This document shows, piece after piece, positions 25,880 to 33,581 of a stretch of DNA of 64,000 nt. How positions within the stretch are numbered: the stretch's first letter is position 1; every line of letters begins with the position of its first letter. This DNA comes from Myxococcales bacterium. Its GTDB lineage: Bacteria; Myxococcota_A; Polyangia; Polyangiales; Polyangiaceae. The stretch spans positions 1 through 64,000 of the forward strand of contig JAEUKE010000183.1 of NCBI GenBank assembly GCA_016794345.1, in the 5' to 3' direction. The position numbers and the translations under genes were made by a program. Below the pieces are notes generated by a model, which saw only the letters and a list, made by a program, of their open reading frames with translations, did no database searches and was not told the DNA's origin.

Positions 25880-27553
25880 TCAGGGCGCTCGCCCGGCGCG
25901 CAAGACGAGCCCGAGCGGGCGCGTCTCGATCACCGCGCGGAACCGAGCCACGATCGGCTCCAGATCATGCAGGACGCCCTCGTCGCCCGCCGCCTCCGCG
26001 GCGTCCCGTCGCAACAGGAGGGACCCGAGCTGATCGTGGAAGTCGCATCGGCGACACGCGGGGAACGCCTCCCGTAGCCACTCGGATTGGGATGGGTCTG
26101 CGTCCAACGGCGCGAGCACCCACGGCGCGACGCCGCGCAGCACGGCTTCCTCGCCGCCGGGGGTCCGGAGCGCGACGAGCAACGGCGGGCCCCGCAGGTC
26201 GAAGAGCTCCGGCACACCGGCAGCGCCGCGCAGCGTGCCGCTCACGACGCCGTCGTCTCGCGCGTCGAGCGCCGACTGCAGGAGGTCCGAGGGCGCGTCC
26301 GCGAGGAGCCCTCGCGCGTCATCGGTCCGGCCGGCTCGGAGCGCGACGGCCGCGCAGACGCGCAACACGGTCTCCCGATCTCCAGGCGCGATCGCGTCGG
26401 AGAGCTCGAGGGCTCGGTCGCAGCGCGTCCGAGCCTGCAGGTGCTCGCCGAACGCGCTCCGGTGTGCGGCGAGCGTCGCCTCGATCGACGCTGCGTCGCT
26501 CGGGTCCAGCTTGTCGAGCCGGCCCGGCTCGAGATCCAGATACACCCCGATCGGCTCGTCGGCGATCGCCTCGAGCGGGGTGAACAGCAGCTGCTCGGGC
26601 GACACGGCGAATCGCGCGCTCGACGGGAGCGGCGTGCCCCGCGCCAGGCGCATCGCGGCGCGCCACCTGTCCGCAAACGCAGGCAGGCTCGAGCGGTCAG
26701 CGAGGATCTCCGCGCGTGTCTCCTTCTTCACCTCGGCGTGGAGCAAGCGGCAGATCGGCAGCTCGGGCGGCGGAACAGCGTCGCCGCCGGCCAGGCACGC
26801 CGGCTCGGCCGCGGGCGCAAAGGGCAGCCGTGACAAGATCGCCTCCGTCTCCGGACCGACGGCGTTACGAAAGTCCCCGATCTTGAACGCGGCCGCCGAG
26901 CTCGTGTCGCCCTTCACGTTTCGGCAGACCTGCCCGAGCTGGAAGACCGCGCCCTCGCGGAGCGAGTCGGCGAACGCGCCGAGCCCGGCCTTGCAGGTGA
27001 CCGGGCTCGGGTTCTTGAGCGCGACCTTGCCCGCGCGCGTTCGGAACCCGTGTCGAAGGTAACGCGAGGTCGCTTCGTCGGCGGAAGGATCGAGCGCCGC
27101 GGCCAGCGCGAGCCGCTCCTCGACCTGGCCTCCGGCGTCGAAGCGGCCGGCGTCCGCGCCCGCTGCCAGGCGGTCGATCATGACACGTGCGACATGGTTC
27201 GACAGCGGCGGCGACAGGTGCGCGATCACGAACAGATCGACGCTCGCGCCGGGTAGCTCGGCTCCCGGTCCCAGGGGGCCACGGCCCGCGAACGCGAGCG
27301 CCAGGTAGCAGACGAGCGTTCCCAGCCCCCAGAAGCCGAGGAGCGTCCCGCCCAGCCCGGCGATGGCGAGGACGGGCGACGGCTTGAAGGCCGGCATCTC
27401 CGCCGCCGAGAGGCCCAGCCTCGACGCGCGCTTCGCGTGGCGCGCGAAGTCGAGGCGGCGCACGTAGCGCGGCGCGAGGAGGGCGGAGGCGAGCGCCGAC
27501 GCGCCGATGAACACGAACGGGCCGTAGGTGTAGAGCGGGTGGACCTCGGGCAC
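25880..27553 (-). CDS. Membrane-anchored protein of unknown function
   Basis: The family is not recognised. The 557-residue product (GTG 27553) has two N-terminal membrane segments (about residues 8-30: YGPFVFIGASALASALLAP; about 60-90: AIAGLGGTLLGFWGLGTLVC). A large soluble domain of ~450 residues follows. Six or more Cys residues are spread through it (KAGLG-adjacent CK, QVCRN, ACLAGG, ICRLL, RCDRAL, CAAV, ACRRCDF). The central part looks like helical repeats (LAAHRSAFGEHLQARTRCDR ... LRVCAAVALRAGRTDDARGL), which would be TPR-like. It lies 52 bp upstream of the sigma gene in the same orientation and is divergent from gor. It may belong to the same stress-regulated unit, but that is inference. 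Confidence 0.6.
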   Translation of the reverse strand: MPEVHPLYTYGPFVFIGASALASALLAPRYVRRLDFARHAKRASRLGLSAAEMPAFKPSPVLAIAGLGGTLLGFWGLGTLVCYLALAFAGRGPLGPGAELPGASVDLFVIAHLSPPLSNHVARVMIDRLAAGADAGRFDAGGQVEERLALAAALDPSADEATSRYLRHGFRTRAGKVALKNPSPVTCKAGLGAFADSLREGAVFQLGQVCRNVKGDTSSAAAFKIGDFRNAVGPETEAILSRLPFAPAAEPACLAGGDAVPPPELPICRLLHAEVKKETRAEILADRSSLPAFADRWRAAMRLARGTPLPSSARFAVSPEQLLFTPLEAIADEPIGVYLDLEPGRLDKLDPSDAASIEATLAAHRSAFGEHLQARTRCDRALELSDAIAPGDRETVLRVCAAVALRAGRTDDARGLLADAPSDLLQSALDARDDGVVSGTLRGAAGVPELFDLRGPPLLVALRTPGGEEAVLRGVAPWVLAPLDADPSQSEWLREAFPACRRCDFHDQLGSLLLRRDAAEAAGDEGVLHDLEPIVARFRAVIETRPLGLVLRAGRAP

Positions 27554-27606
27554 GCGAACGAGAACGTTACCACCTGCGCGGCGGCTGCTACGTTTGCCGC
27601 GTCGAC

Positions 27607-29070
27607 ATGAGCAAGACCAGCGAGACGTTCGACTTCTTCGTGATCGGTGGAGGCTCGGGCGGCGTCCGCGCAGCGCGCATCGCGGCCAGTCTGGGCGCGA
27701 AGGTCGGCCTCTGCGAGTCGGCCGATCTCGGCGGGACGTGCGTGAACATCGGCTGCGTGCCGAAGAAGCTGATGACGTACGGCGCCCACTTTGCGGCTGA
27801 GTGGCGCGAGGCGTCGGGCTACGGTTGGAGCGTCGCGCCGCCTTCGCACGACTGGGCCACGCTCATCGCCAACAAGGACAAGGAGATCGGTCGGCTGAAC
27901 GGCGTCTACAAGCGCCTGCTCGAAGGCCGCGGCGTGACCATCATCCGCGGTCACGGCTTCTTCGTCGATCCGCACACCGTGGACGTGACCGCGCGAGACG
28001 GATCGAAGACGCGCGTCCGATCGAAGACGTTCCTCGTCGCGACCGGTGGCCGGCCGACGCGCCCGACCATTCCGGGAGCCGAGCACGTGCTCGTCTCGGA
28101 CGACGTCTTTCACCTTCCGTCGATGCCCGCGCGGGTGCTCGTCGTCGGCGGCGGCTACATCGCCGTCGAGTTCGCCGGGATCTTCAACGGGTACGGCGCG
28201 AGGGTGACACAGATCCACCGAGGCGCCCTCTTCTTGCGCGGCTTCGATCGAGACGTTCGGACGCACCTCGACGCGGAGATGCGGAAAAAGGGCGTCGACC
28301 TGCGGTTCCATCGCGAGCTCGTCTCGGTCGCGCGCCAGGCGGACCGCTCCCTCCTCTGCACGCTGGACGACGGCTCGACGCTCGAGGTGGACGCGGTGCT
28401 CGCCGCCATTGGGCGTGTCCCCAATACCGCGGAGCTCGGCCTCGCCAACGCCGGCGTCGCGCTGGACGAGCGCGGCGCGGTGCGCGTGGACGACCGCTTT
28501 CGCACCTCGGCGCCGACGGTGTACGCCGTCGGAGACGTCATCGATCGCATCCAGCTCACGCCCGTGGCGCTGGCGGAGGGCATGATCGTCGCGCAGAACC
28601 TCTTCTCGAACGCGAAGCGCCACGCCGACTACGACAACGTCCCCTCCGCGGTCTTCTCCGACCCGCCCATCGGCACGGTCGGCCTCACCGAAGAAGAGGC
28701 GCGCGCAGAACGAGGCGCGGTCGACGTCTTCAAGTCGACCTTCACCCCGATGAAGCAGACGATGACCGGCCACGACGAAAAGACCTTCATGAAGATCGTC
28801 GTGGAGCGCTCGACCGATCGCGTGCTCGGGGTGCACATGGTCGGCCCCGACGCCGGCGAGATCGTCCAGGGCTTCGCAGTCGCGCTCAAATGCGGGGCGA
28901 CGAAGGCGCAGTTCGATTCGACGATAGGCATTCACCCCACCGCCGCCGAGGAGCTCGTGACGATGCGAGAGCGTTGCCCGGAGCCGGACCACGCGCTCGA
29001 GGTCGAGCACAAGGAGCCTCCGCGCGAGCGGCACATCGTGCACCACCGCTGGGAAGACGGCGACGGCTGA
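27607..29070 (+). CDS. gor: Glutathione-disulfide reductase
   Basis: This is an FAD/NADPH disulfide oxidoreductase of 487 residues. It has the FAD motif VIGGGSGGVRAAR, the redox-active disulfide C45/C50 in GGTCVNIGCVPKK, and the NADPH Rossmann segment VVGGGYIAVEFAGIFNGYGA followed by IHRGALFLRGFD. The C-terminal active-site His/Glu lies in IGIHPTAAEELVTMR. The HRG..LRGFD segment and the overall layout fit glutathione reductase better than lipoamide or mercuric reductase. Substrate specificity is inferred. It stands alone with a short leader (TGCTACGTT about 12 bases before ATG 27607). A ~15-residue C-terminal extension (HKEPPRERHIVHHRWEDGDG) is unusual. Confidence 0.9.
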   Translation: MSKTSETFDFFVIGGGSGGVRAARIAASLGAKVGLCESADLGGTCVNIGCVPKKLMTYGAHFAAEWREASGYGWSVAPPSHDWATLIANKDKEIGRLNGVYKRLLEGRGVTIIRGHGFFVDPHTVDVTARDGSKTRVRSKTFLVATGGRPTRPTIPGAEHVLVSDDVFHLPSMPARVLVVGGGYIAVEFAGIFNGYGARVTQIHRGALFLRGFDRDVRTHLDAEMRKKGVDLRFHRELVSVARQADRSLLCTLDDGSTLEVDAVLAAIGRVPNTAELGLANAGVALDERGAVRVDDRFRTSAPTVYAVGDVIDRIQLTPVALAEGMIVAQNLFSNAKRHADYDNVPSAVFSDPPIGTVGLTEEEARAERGAVDVFKSTFTPMKQTMTGHDEKTFMKIVVERSTDRVLGVHMVGPDAGEIVQGFAVALKCGATKAQFDSTIGIHPTAAEELVTMRERCPEPDHALEVEHKEPPRERHIVHHRWEDGDG

Positions 29071-29085
29071 TCCGCCGGCGCCTCG

Positions 29086-29577
29086 CTACGCGAGCGCGAC
29101 GATCTCGACCTCTTCGGCCTTGCCGGCGCGCTCGTAGGTGACGACGTCCCCGACGCGAGCGCCGAGGAGCGCGCGGCCGAGCGGGGAGGACGGCGTCACG
29201 ACGTGCACCGCGGTGCCGCTCGCCTCGAGCCGCACGCCGCCGCCCGCAGGCGCGAGGAAGACGACACGCTCGCCCTCCTCCGCGCCGATGGTCACGAGCG
29301 CGGCCAGGGCGATCGGATCGTCCTCGGCGAACGCGCGTACCTTCAGCGCCTGGGCGCGGGCGAGGTCCGCCTCGAGCGCCTCCACGCGCATCGCCTGCCC
29401 GCGGGCCACGTACGAGGCCTCGGTGGCGCGCATGTCCTTGTCGCCTTCGGAGCGGGCGTCTTCGTGGGTCACGCCCTCCTGGCTGACCCTCTGCGCCGCC
29501 GCGAGCCGGTCACGCGACTCGACGAGCGCGGCCACGAGCGCCTTGAGGAGAGCTTGTTTGTCGACGGGCTTGGGCAC
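29086..29577 (-). CDS. GreA/GreB-family transcription elongation factor
   Basis: This is a 163-residue Gre-type factor. The C-terminal domain is clear: IGAEEGERVVFLAPAGGG ... VHVVTPSSPLGRALLGARVGDVVTY. The VTPSSPLGRALLG core is diagnostic. The N-terminal ~80 residues form the expected antiparallel coiled coil (LLKALVAALVESRDRLAAAQR ... AMRVEALEADLARAQALK). An acidic tip, DARSEGDKDMRATEASY, replaces the canonical GreA tip. The start is taken as GTG 29577, because no ATG is available and the coiled coil begins directly there. It is divergent from the 29609 gene (31 bp apart). RNA polymerase cleavage activity is inferred from family, and the altered tip leaves some doubt. Confidence 0.82.
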   Translation of the reverse strand: MPKPVDKQALLKALVAALVESRDRLAAAQRVSQEGVTHEDARSEGDKDMRATEASYVARGQAMRVEALEADLARAQALKVRAFAEDDPIALAALVTIGAEEGERVVFLAPAGGGVRLEASGTAVHVVTPSSPLGRALLGARVGDVVTYERAGKAEEVEIVALA

Positions 29578-29608
29578 GAACGGAGGAAGGAAGCTACCAT
29601 CATCGCCG

Positions 29609-30040
29609 ATGACCTCGAAGGACCCAGCTTCGCCCGATGGCGCCGCCGAGCTTCCGCCGACCGCGCTCGCCGATCTCGTCGCCGCGGCCAAGGAGAAGAT
29701 GCACCCGGAGCCGGATCGACACGGACCCGCCGCGACCCGCGCCATGGCCGCGGTCGTGCGCGATCTGAAGGGCCTGCCCGAGCTGTCCGTCAGCCGCGAG
29801 AGCGCGACCCGCCTCCGGCTCGGCCGGCGTGGCAAGGTCGGCTTCGTGGTGATCGAATACCAGCCGAAGATCCTCGCGATCGAGGTGAGCGTGGGCGGCT
29901 TCAGCGGGGAAGACCCCACGGCGCCCAAGTCCCACCGGTACACGCTGCAGGGTGAGGAGTGGGCTCGGCTCGACGGCGCCGGTGATCTCTTCGGCGAGCT
30001 GCGGGCGCACCTGCTCCGAATCTACCCCGAGCTCGCCTGA
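29609..30040 (+). CDS. Conserved-looking hypothetical protein
   Basis: No family is recognised. The 143-residue product (ATG 29609) has an Ala/Pro-rich start. A compact alpha/beta domain follows: a helix (ADLVAAAKEKM), strands (ATRLRLGRRGKVGFVVIEY and ILAIEVSVGGF) and a C-terminal helix (LFGELRAHLLRIYPELA). There is no Cys, signal peptide or membrane segment, so it is cytosolic. It is read divergently from the Gre factor across a 31-bp gap and may share a promoter region with it. It ends 2 bp before the stop of the convergent gene on the other strand. Confidence 0.6.
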   Translation: MTSKDPASPDGAAELPPTALADLVAAAKEKMHPEPDRHGPAATRAMAAVVRDLKGLPELSVSRESATRLRLGRRGKVGFVVIEYQPKILAIEVSVGGFSGEDPTAPKSHRYTLQGEEWARLDGAGDLFGELRAHLLRIYPELA

Positions 30041-30042
30041 TC

Positions 30043-30471
30043 TCAGGCCTCGCTCGCCTCCTCCTCGCCGAACGCGACCTCACCCTCGGCGAGGGCCTCG
30101 ATCACCTCGAACCCATCCTCCTCGAAGGCCTCGATGACGCGGTCGAGCGAGGCGTCCACGTGGAAGCCGAACGACAGGCCGTCGGTCGGCCCGAGGACGG
30201 TCTGCAGCTCGGTGTTGCGCTCGTTCGCGAACGTCCGCAGACCCGTGAGGATGGCCTCGACCTTTCCTTTTGGCATCGGGTCTTCGGGGATCTGCTCGAA
30301 CACGGTGACGAGCTCGGCGTCCATCTCGAGGATGAACCAGACTGGACGGGCGCCGAACGTCTCCGCGATGCCTGGTGGCATCCACTTCGCGAGATCGCGC
30401 ACCGTGCCGATGATGGCGAGCGGCGCGTCGTCTTCCTCTTCTTCGCTCGGCGAGGTCTCTCGTTCGCTCAT
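30043..30471 (-). CDS. Acidic hypothetical protein
   Basis: No family is recognised. The 142-residue protein (ATG 30471) is strongly acidic, with poly-Glu runs at both ends (SPSEEEEDD and GEVAFGEEEASEA). The middle has a two-layer alpha/beta look: PVWFILEMDAELVTVFEQIP, KVEAILTGLRTFANE and a predicted C-terminal ferredoxin-like strand (FGFHVDASLDRVIEAFEEDGFEVIEAL). This may be a small adaptor domain. No signal or membrane segment is present. It is convergent with the gene at 29609. Confidence 0.6.
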   Translation of the reverse strand: MSERETSPSEEEEDDAPLAIIGTVRDLAKWMPPGIAETFGARPVWFILEMDAELVTVFEQIPEDPMPKGKVEAILTGLRTFANERNTELQTVLGPTDGLSFGFHVDASLDRVIEAFEEDGFEVIEALAEGEVAFGEEEASEA

Positions 30472-30495
30472 GCGCCCGAGGGTAACCGCGGCTGG

Positions 30496-30723
30496 TCAAG
30501 TGCGCAGCCGGCTTTGGCTCTTGGCCAGGAGGATGGCGCCGCGGCCGTCTCGGTGCCCCGCGTCGGCGGGGTCACGCCGGAACCGATAGCAGCGCGCGTC
30601 GCAGCCGAGGCAGCGATAGGGCAAGAGCCCGATCATCGAGAAGGCGTGCTCCCACGTCCGCCTCCTCGAGCGCGCGAACTCACCCGACCCACAGCGACGA
30701 CACGGGGGTAATCCTGGCTGCAT
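30496..30723 (-). CDS. Small zinc-ribbon protein
   Basis: The 75-residue protein from ATG 30723 carries CRRCG at residues 9-13 and CLGCDARC near residues 43-50. The two CXXC knuckles are separated by a basic helix (RSRRRTWEHAFSMIGLLP), so a structural zinc ribbon is likely. Small proteins with this layout (CxxCGs..., GLxPYRCxxC) recur in bacterial genomes, and their role is unknown. Upstream, 30724-30875 has a CG-alternating run at about 30800-30812 and a weak hairpin (CGTCC/GGACG at 30816-30829); no gene is seen there. Confidence 0.65.
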   Translation of the reverse strand: MQPGLPPCRRCGSGEFARSRRRTWEHAFSMIGLLPYRCLGCDARCYRFRRDPADAGHRDGRGAILLAKSQSRLRT

Positions 30724-30875
30724 AACACCTCGCAAGTAGACCCGCCGCGTGACGAGCACGGGGCGGGGGAGTGCGAGGTTCGCAAAACTCGATCCGACCG
30801 CGCGCGCGCGCGAAACGTCCGTTTGGACGCTCCTGTGGCGTGGCGTTCCGCCTCGCCCGAGATCGGTTTGGCGCG

Positions 30876-33044
30876 TCAGCGGCACTGATCCGCGAACGTC
30901 TCGCGGCAGCGCCCCTCTTCGTTGGGATCGCCGAGCGAGTCGTCGCAGTTGCACGCGCCGCTGCAGGTCCAGTCGATCTGGCCCGTCCGAAAGAACGCAC
31001 CCTGCTGCTCGTACGAAGGCGTGAGATCGCGCACGCGGTCGTGAGGGTCGCAGCCGTCGGTGTTGGGGAGGTTCTCCGCCGGGTTCGGCGCGAGGCCGAA
31101 GTCGTACTCCACGAGCGCCGACGCGTCCGTCACCGGGGCGTCCACCTCGGCCAGGCCGTAGATGCCTTCCCAGACGGGCATCGCCGGATCGTCCGAGCGC
31201 AGCTGACGCGCGCCGATGGCCCGCGCCATGATGTGTGCGGCGAGCGTGGACACCTGGTGGTCGCCCCGAGCGACGTGCAGGAGGACGTGGTGGGTCGGCG
31301 CGCCGGGGAGGAGGTCGCGCTGGACGTAGGGCGCGAAGCCGTTCGGCTCCGAGCGGTCCCACGCGAGCTGCAGGACACCCAGGACCTGCTGGGTCGCGAC
31401 CGCGTCGTGAGCGAGCCCGATCTCGAGCAGGAGACCGTATTGAGGCCAATCCACGCTGCGGTTCAGGAGGAGGCTGTAGGGCATGCCGGGCTCGCCGAGC
31501 AGGCCGCGCGTCACGTCGGTCGACACCGCCATGTACGTCGCGCCCATGATGCCGCCTTGGCTGTCGCCGCGGTACGCGCGCACCTCCGGGTCGATCCACG
31601 CCGGGTCGACAAGGAGGTGCTGGTCCGAGTCCACGATGCCGCTCGTCGCGACGCGGCCCATCATCATCCGCATGGCGAGGAGCTGGTTCACCATCCCCTG
31701 GATCTGCCGCTCCGTGAAGGACTTGATCCCGGTGAAGTTGCCGGTGAGGGTCTCGGCGGCGAGGGCGACCGAGTCCTCGTCGAACCCGAAGTAGTTCGTG
31801 GCGAAGGCGATGAAGCGCTGGCCGTTCGCGGCGCGCGCCAGGTAGCCGTTCCTGCCTTCGAAGCGCGATCCGAAGAGGCCATGGCCGTTCTGGAGAAGGC
31901 CGTGGGGCTCGCCGGAGAGGACGCTCCGCGGAACCAGGATGAGCACGTCCTGCTCCATGGTGCCGTTCTGGACGAGCTCGCCGGATGTCTCGTCGAGGGC
32001 GAGCCTGTCGAGCTCCCCGGCGGGCACGCCCGACGTCGCGGCCGTCAAGAATAGCGGAACCGTCATTCGAACCTCGAGGCGCCGGAGCAGCTCGGGGTGA
32101 TCCTGCTCGGTGGGGAACTCCTCCACGTTCAGGATCTCGAAGTCGGGGCCGGCGTCGCCGACCACCTCGAGCGCCTTGTCTCGCATCTCCACCATGTAGC
32201 GGGTGTTGTTCTCCTTTGTCGCCGTGGTGAAGTCCCAGGCGAGCTGGAGATCGGCCTTGCCGACGCCCGCAAGCTCGAGCTTGCCGAAGATGTCGCTGTA
32301 GCGCCCGCGCCGCGCGTAGGTGGTCCACTTCTCGACCTCCGTGCCGTCCGTCATCACGTACCCGCCGCGGAGCGAGTCGAACACCGGCGACGGAGGGATG
32401 ATGTCTCCGTCACGATTGTGAATCCCTCGGATGGCCACGATGTATCGAGTGGCGTCGCGCAGCCGCTCGGCGGGCCGGATCATGAAGAGGCGCTGGTCGG
32501 GCCGCCCGCCCTCGCCGTCGTTCTCGGTCGACATGTCGAGATCGACCCAGTGCGGGACGCGGCGCAACGTGTCGGCCTCGATCAGGATCGTCGGCGAGTC
32601 CGCCGCGAGCGAACGCGCGATGTCGTACGGCGTCGCGCAGCCGTCCGCGACCGCACGCGGCAAGTGGGTGAGGAGCGCGTTGCCTGGTGAGAAGCCGTCG
32701 TGGTCGTAGAAGAGCTCGGGCACCGCGTGCTCGCCGTCTTTGTTGTCGGGGAGGGTGGTCGCGCCGAACCGGACCGATTTGCCGGAGGGGTTTCTGCCCG
32801 TGGGATCGTCTTGCAGGTAGACGTCGGAAGGAAACGGCAGCCCGCAGAAGGTTGGGACGAGGGCGTCGCAATCCGATCCGAGGAGGGCCACGCCGCCTTG
32901 GGGCTGGACGGGGAGCTCGCCGCCAGCGCTGGACGACGAGGTGTCCGCACCCCCGGACCCCGTGTCGTCGGAGCACGCCGCGATGGCCGCACCGAGGCCG
33001 GCGAGGAAGGGGAGGAGCAAGCGCCGCTTTCCGAGCATCGTCAC
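30876..33044 (-). CDS. Lipase/esterase-like alpha/beta-hydrolase lipoprotein
   Basis: This is a 722-residue secreted lipoprotein. The signal peptide ends in AIAACSDD (lipobox AAC), and a Ser/Gly linker follows. The nucleophile elbow is GDSQGG (in YRGDSQGGIMGATYMAV), placed where a serine hydrolase would have it. A downstream RGDHQVSTLAAH offers the catalytic His. About 430 residues precede the elbow, so this is a large N-terminal domain plus a hydrolase core. A short C-terminal Cys-rich segment (WTCSGACNCDDS) ends the protein. The substrate is unknown; activity on esters is inferred from the motif. It is transcribed before the zinc-ribbon gene and after the thioredoxin-like gene, with no clear operon. 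Confidence 0.7.
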   Translation of the reverse strand: MTMLGKRRLLLPFLAGLGAAIAACSDDTGSGGADTSSSSAGGELPVQPQGGVALLGSDCDALVPTFCGLPFPSDVYLQDDPTGRNPSGKSVRFGATTLPDNKDGEHAVPELFYDHDGFSPGNALLTHLPRAVADGCATPYDIARSLAADSPTILIEADTLRRVPHWVDLDMSTENDGEGGRPDQRLFMIRPAERLRDATRYIVAIRGIHNRDGDIIPPSPVFDSLRGGYVMTDGTEVEKWTTYARRGRYSDIFGKLELAGVGKADLQLAWDFTTATKENNTRYMVEMRDKALEVVGDAGPDFEILNVEEFPTEQDHPELLRRLEVRMTVPLFLTAATSGVPAGELDRLALDETSGELVQNGTMEQDVLILVPRSVLSGEPHGLLQNGHGLFGSRFEGRNGYLARAANGQRFIAFATNYFGFDEDSVALAAETLTGNFTGIKSFTERQIQGMVNQLLAMRMMMGRVATSGIVDSDQHLLVDPAWIDPEVRAYRGDSQGGIMGATYMAVSTDVTRGLLGEPGMPYSLLLNRSVDWPQYGLLLEIGLAHDAVATQQVLGVLQLAWDRSEPNGFAPYVQRDLLPGAPTHHVLLHVARGDHQVSTLAAHIMARAIGARQLRSDDPAMPVWEGIYGLAEVDAPVTDASALVEYDFGLAPNPAENLPNTDGCDPHDRVRDLTPSYEQQGAFFRTGQIDWTCSGACNCDDSLGDPNEEGRCRETFADQCR

Positions 33045-33107
33045 CGCATACCCGGGCCGCGGTGGCGCGTCATCGGCGCGCGCTTCGGGCGCGGGGCGGC
33101 GCGTGCC

Positions 33108-33485
33108 TCAGCGAGCGAGGGTCGTCGGCGGCGAGTGCACCGTCTCCATGCCGGGCAGCGCGGTCTCCGTGATCTCGATCGCGAGCGCGTACTGCGCGGC
33201 CGTTCTGAGGCCGGCCAGCCGCCCGATCTCGAGGCCGTTCCGGAAGAAGACGAGGGTCGGGAAGGCCTCGACACGATGCAGGCGCGCCGGCCCCGGTTGC
33301 CGGCGCCGATCCACCGCGACGAGGCGGGCGCGTCCTTCGAGCAGGTCGCAGAGCTCGGCGAGGCGCGCGTCCAGCGCCGGGTCGGGCCCATCGGAGAAGG
33401 CCGCGACGACGACGCCCTCGGACTGCAGGACATCGGTCAGGTACGAAGCCTCGTCGTCGATCCGGGTGCAGCAGGGAGCGGCCAT
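33108..33485 (-). CDS. Thioredoxin-fold protein without a CXXC active site
   Basis: The 125-residue protein shows the thioredoxin cis-proline strand (AFPTLVFFRNGLEIGRLAG) and the preceding fold (VVVAAFSDGPDPALDARLAELCDLL ... RLVAVDRRRQP). Where WCGPC should be it reads DGPDPAL, so both redox cysteines are gone. An N-terminal CC pair (APCCTRID) is outside the active-site loop. Disulfide reductase chemistry is therefore unlikely; a structural or binding role is inferred. It lies between the lipase-like lipoprotein and the VWA lipoprotein, all on the minus strand, with intergenic gaps of 63 and 96 bp. Confidence 0.75.
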   Translation of the reverse strand: MAAPCCTRIDDEASYLTDVLQSEGVVVAAFSDGPDPALDARLAELCDLLEGRARLVAVDRRRQPGPARLHRVEAFPTLVFFRNGLEIGRLAGLRTAAQYALAIEITETALPGMETVHSPPTTLAR

Positions 33486-33581
33486 GACGATCGCACTACG
33501 CCGCCCACGAGCGTCGGTTCCGCTCGGCGAGAAGATTGGGAGGAGCCTGAGGGGCTCTATCCGACCTTTCGGCCGACGGCG

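Noticed and set aside
30800..30812. Alternating CG run (possible Z-DNA)
   Set aside because: It is only about 13 bp and expected by chance in 70% GC sequence.
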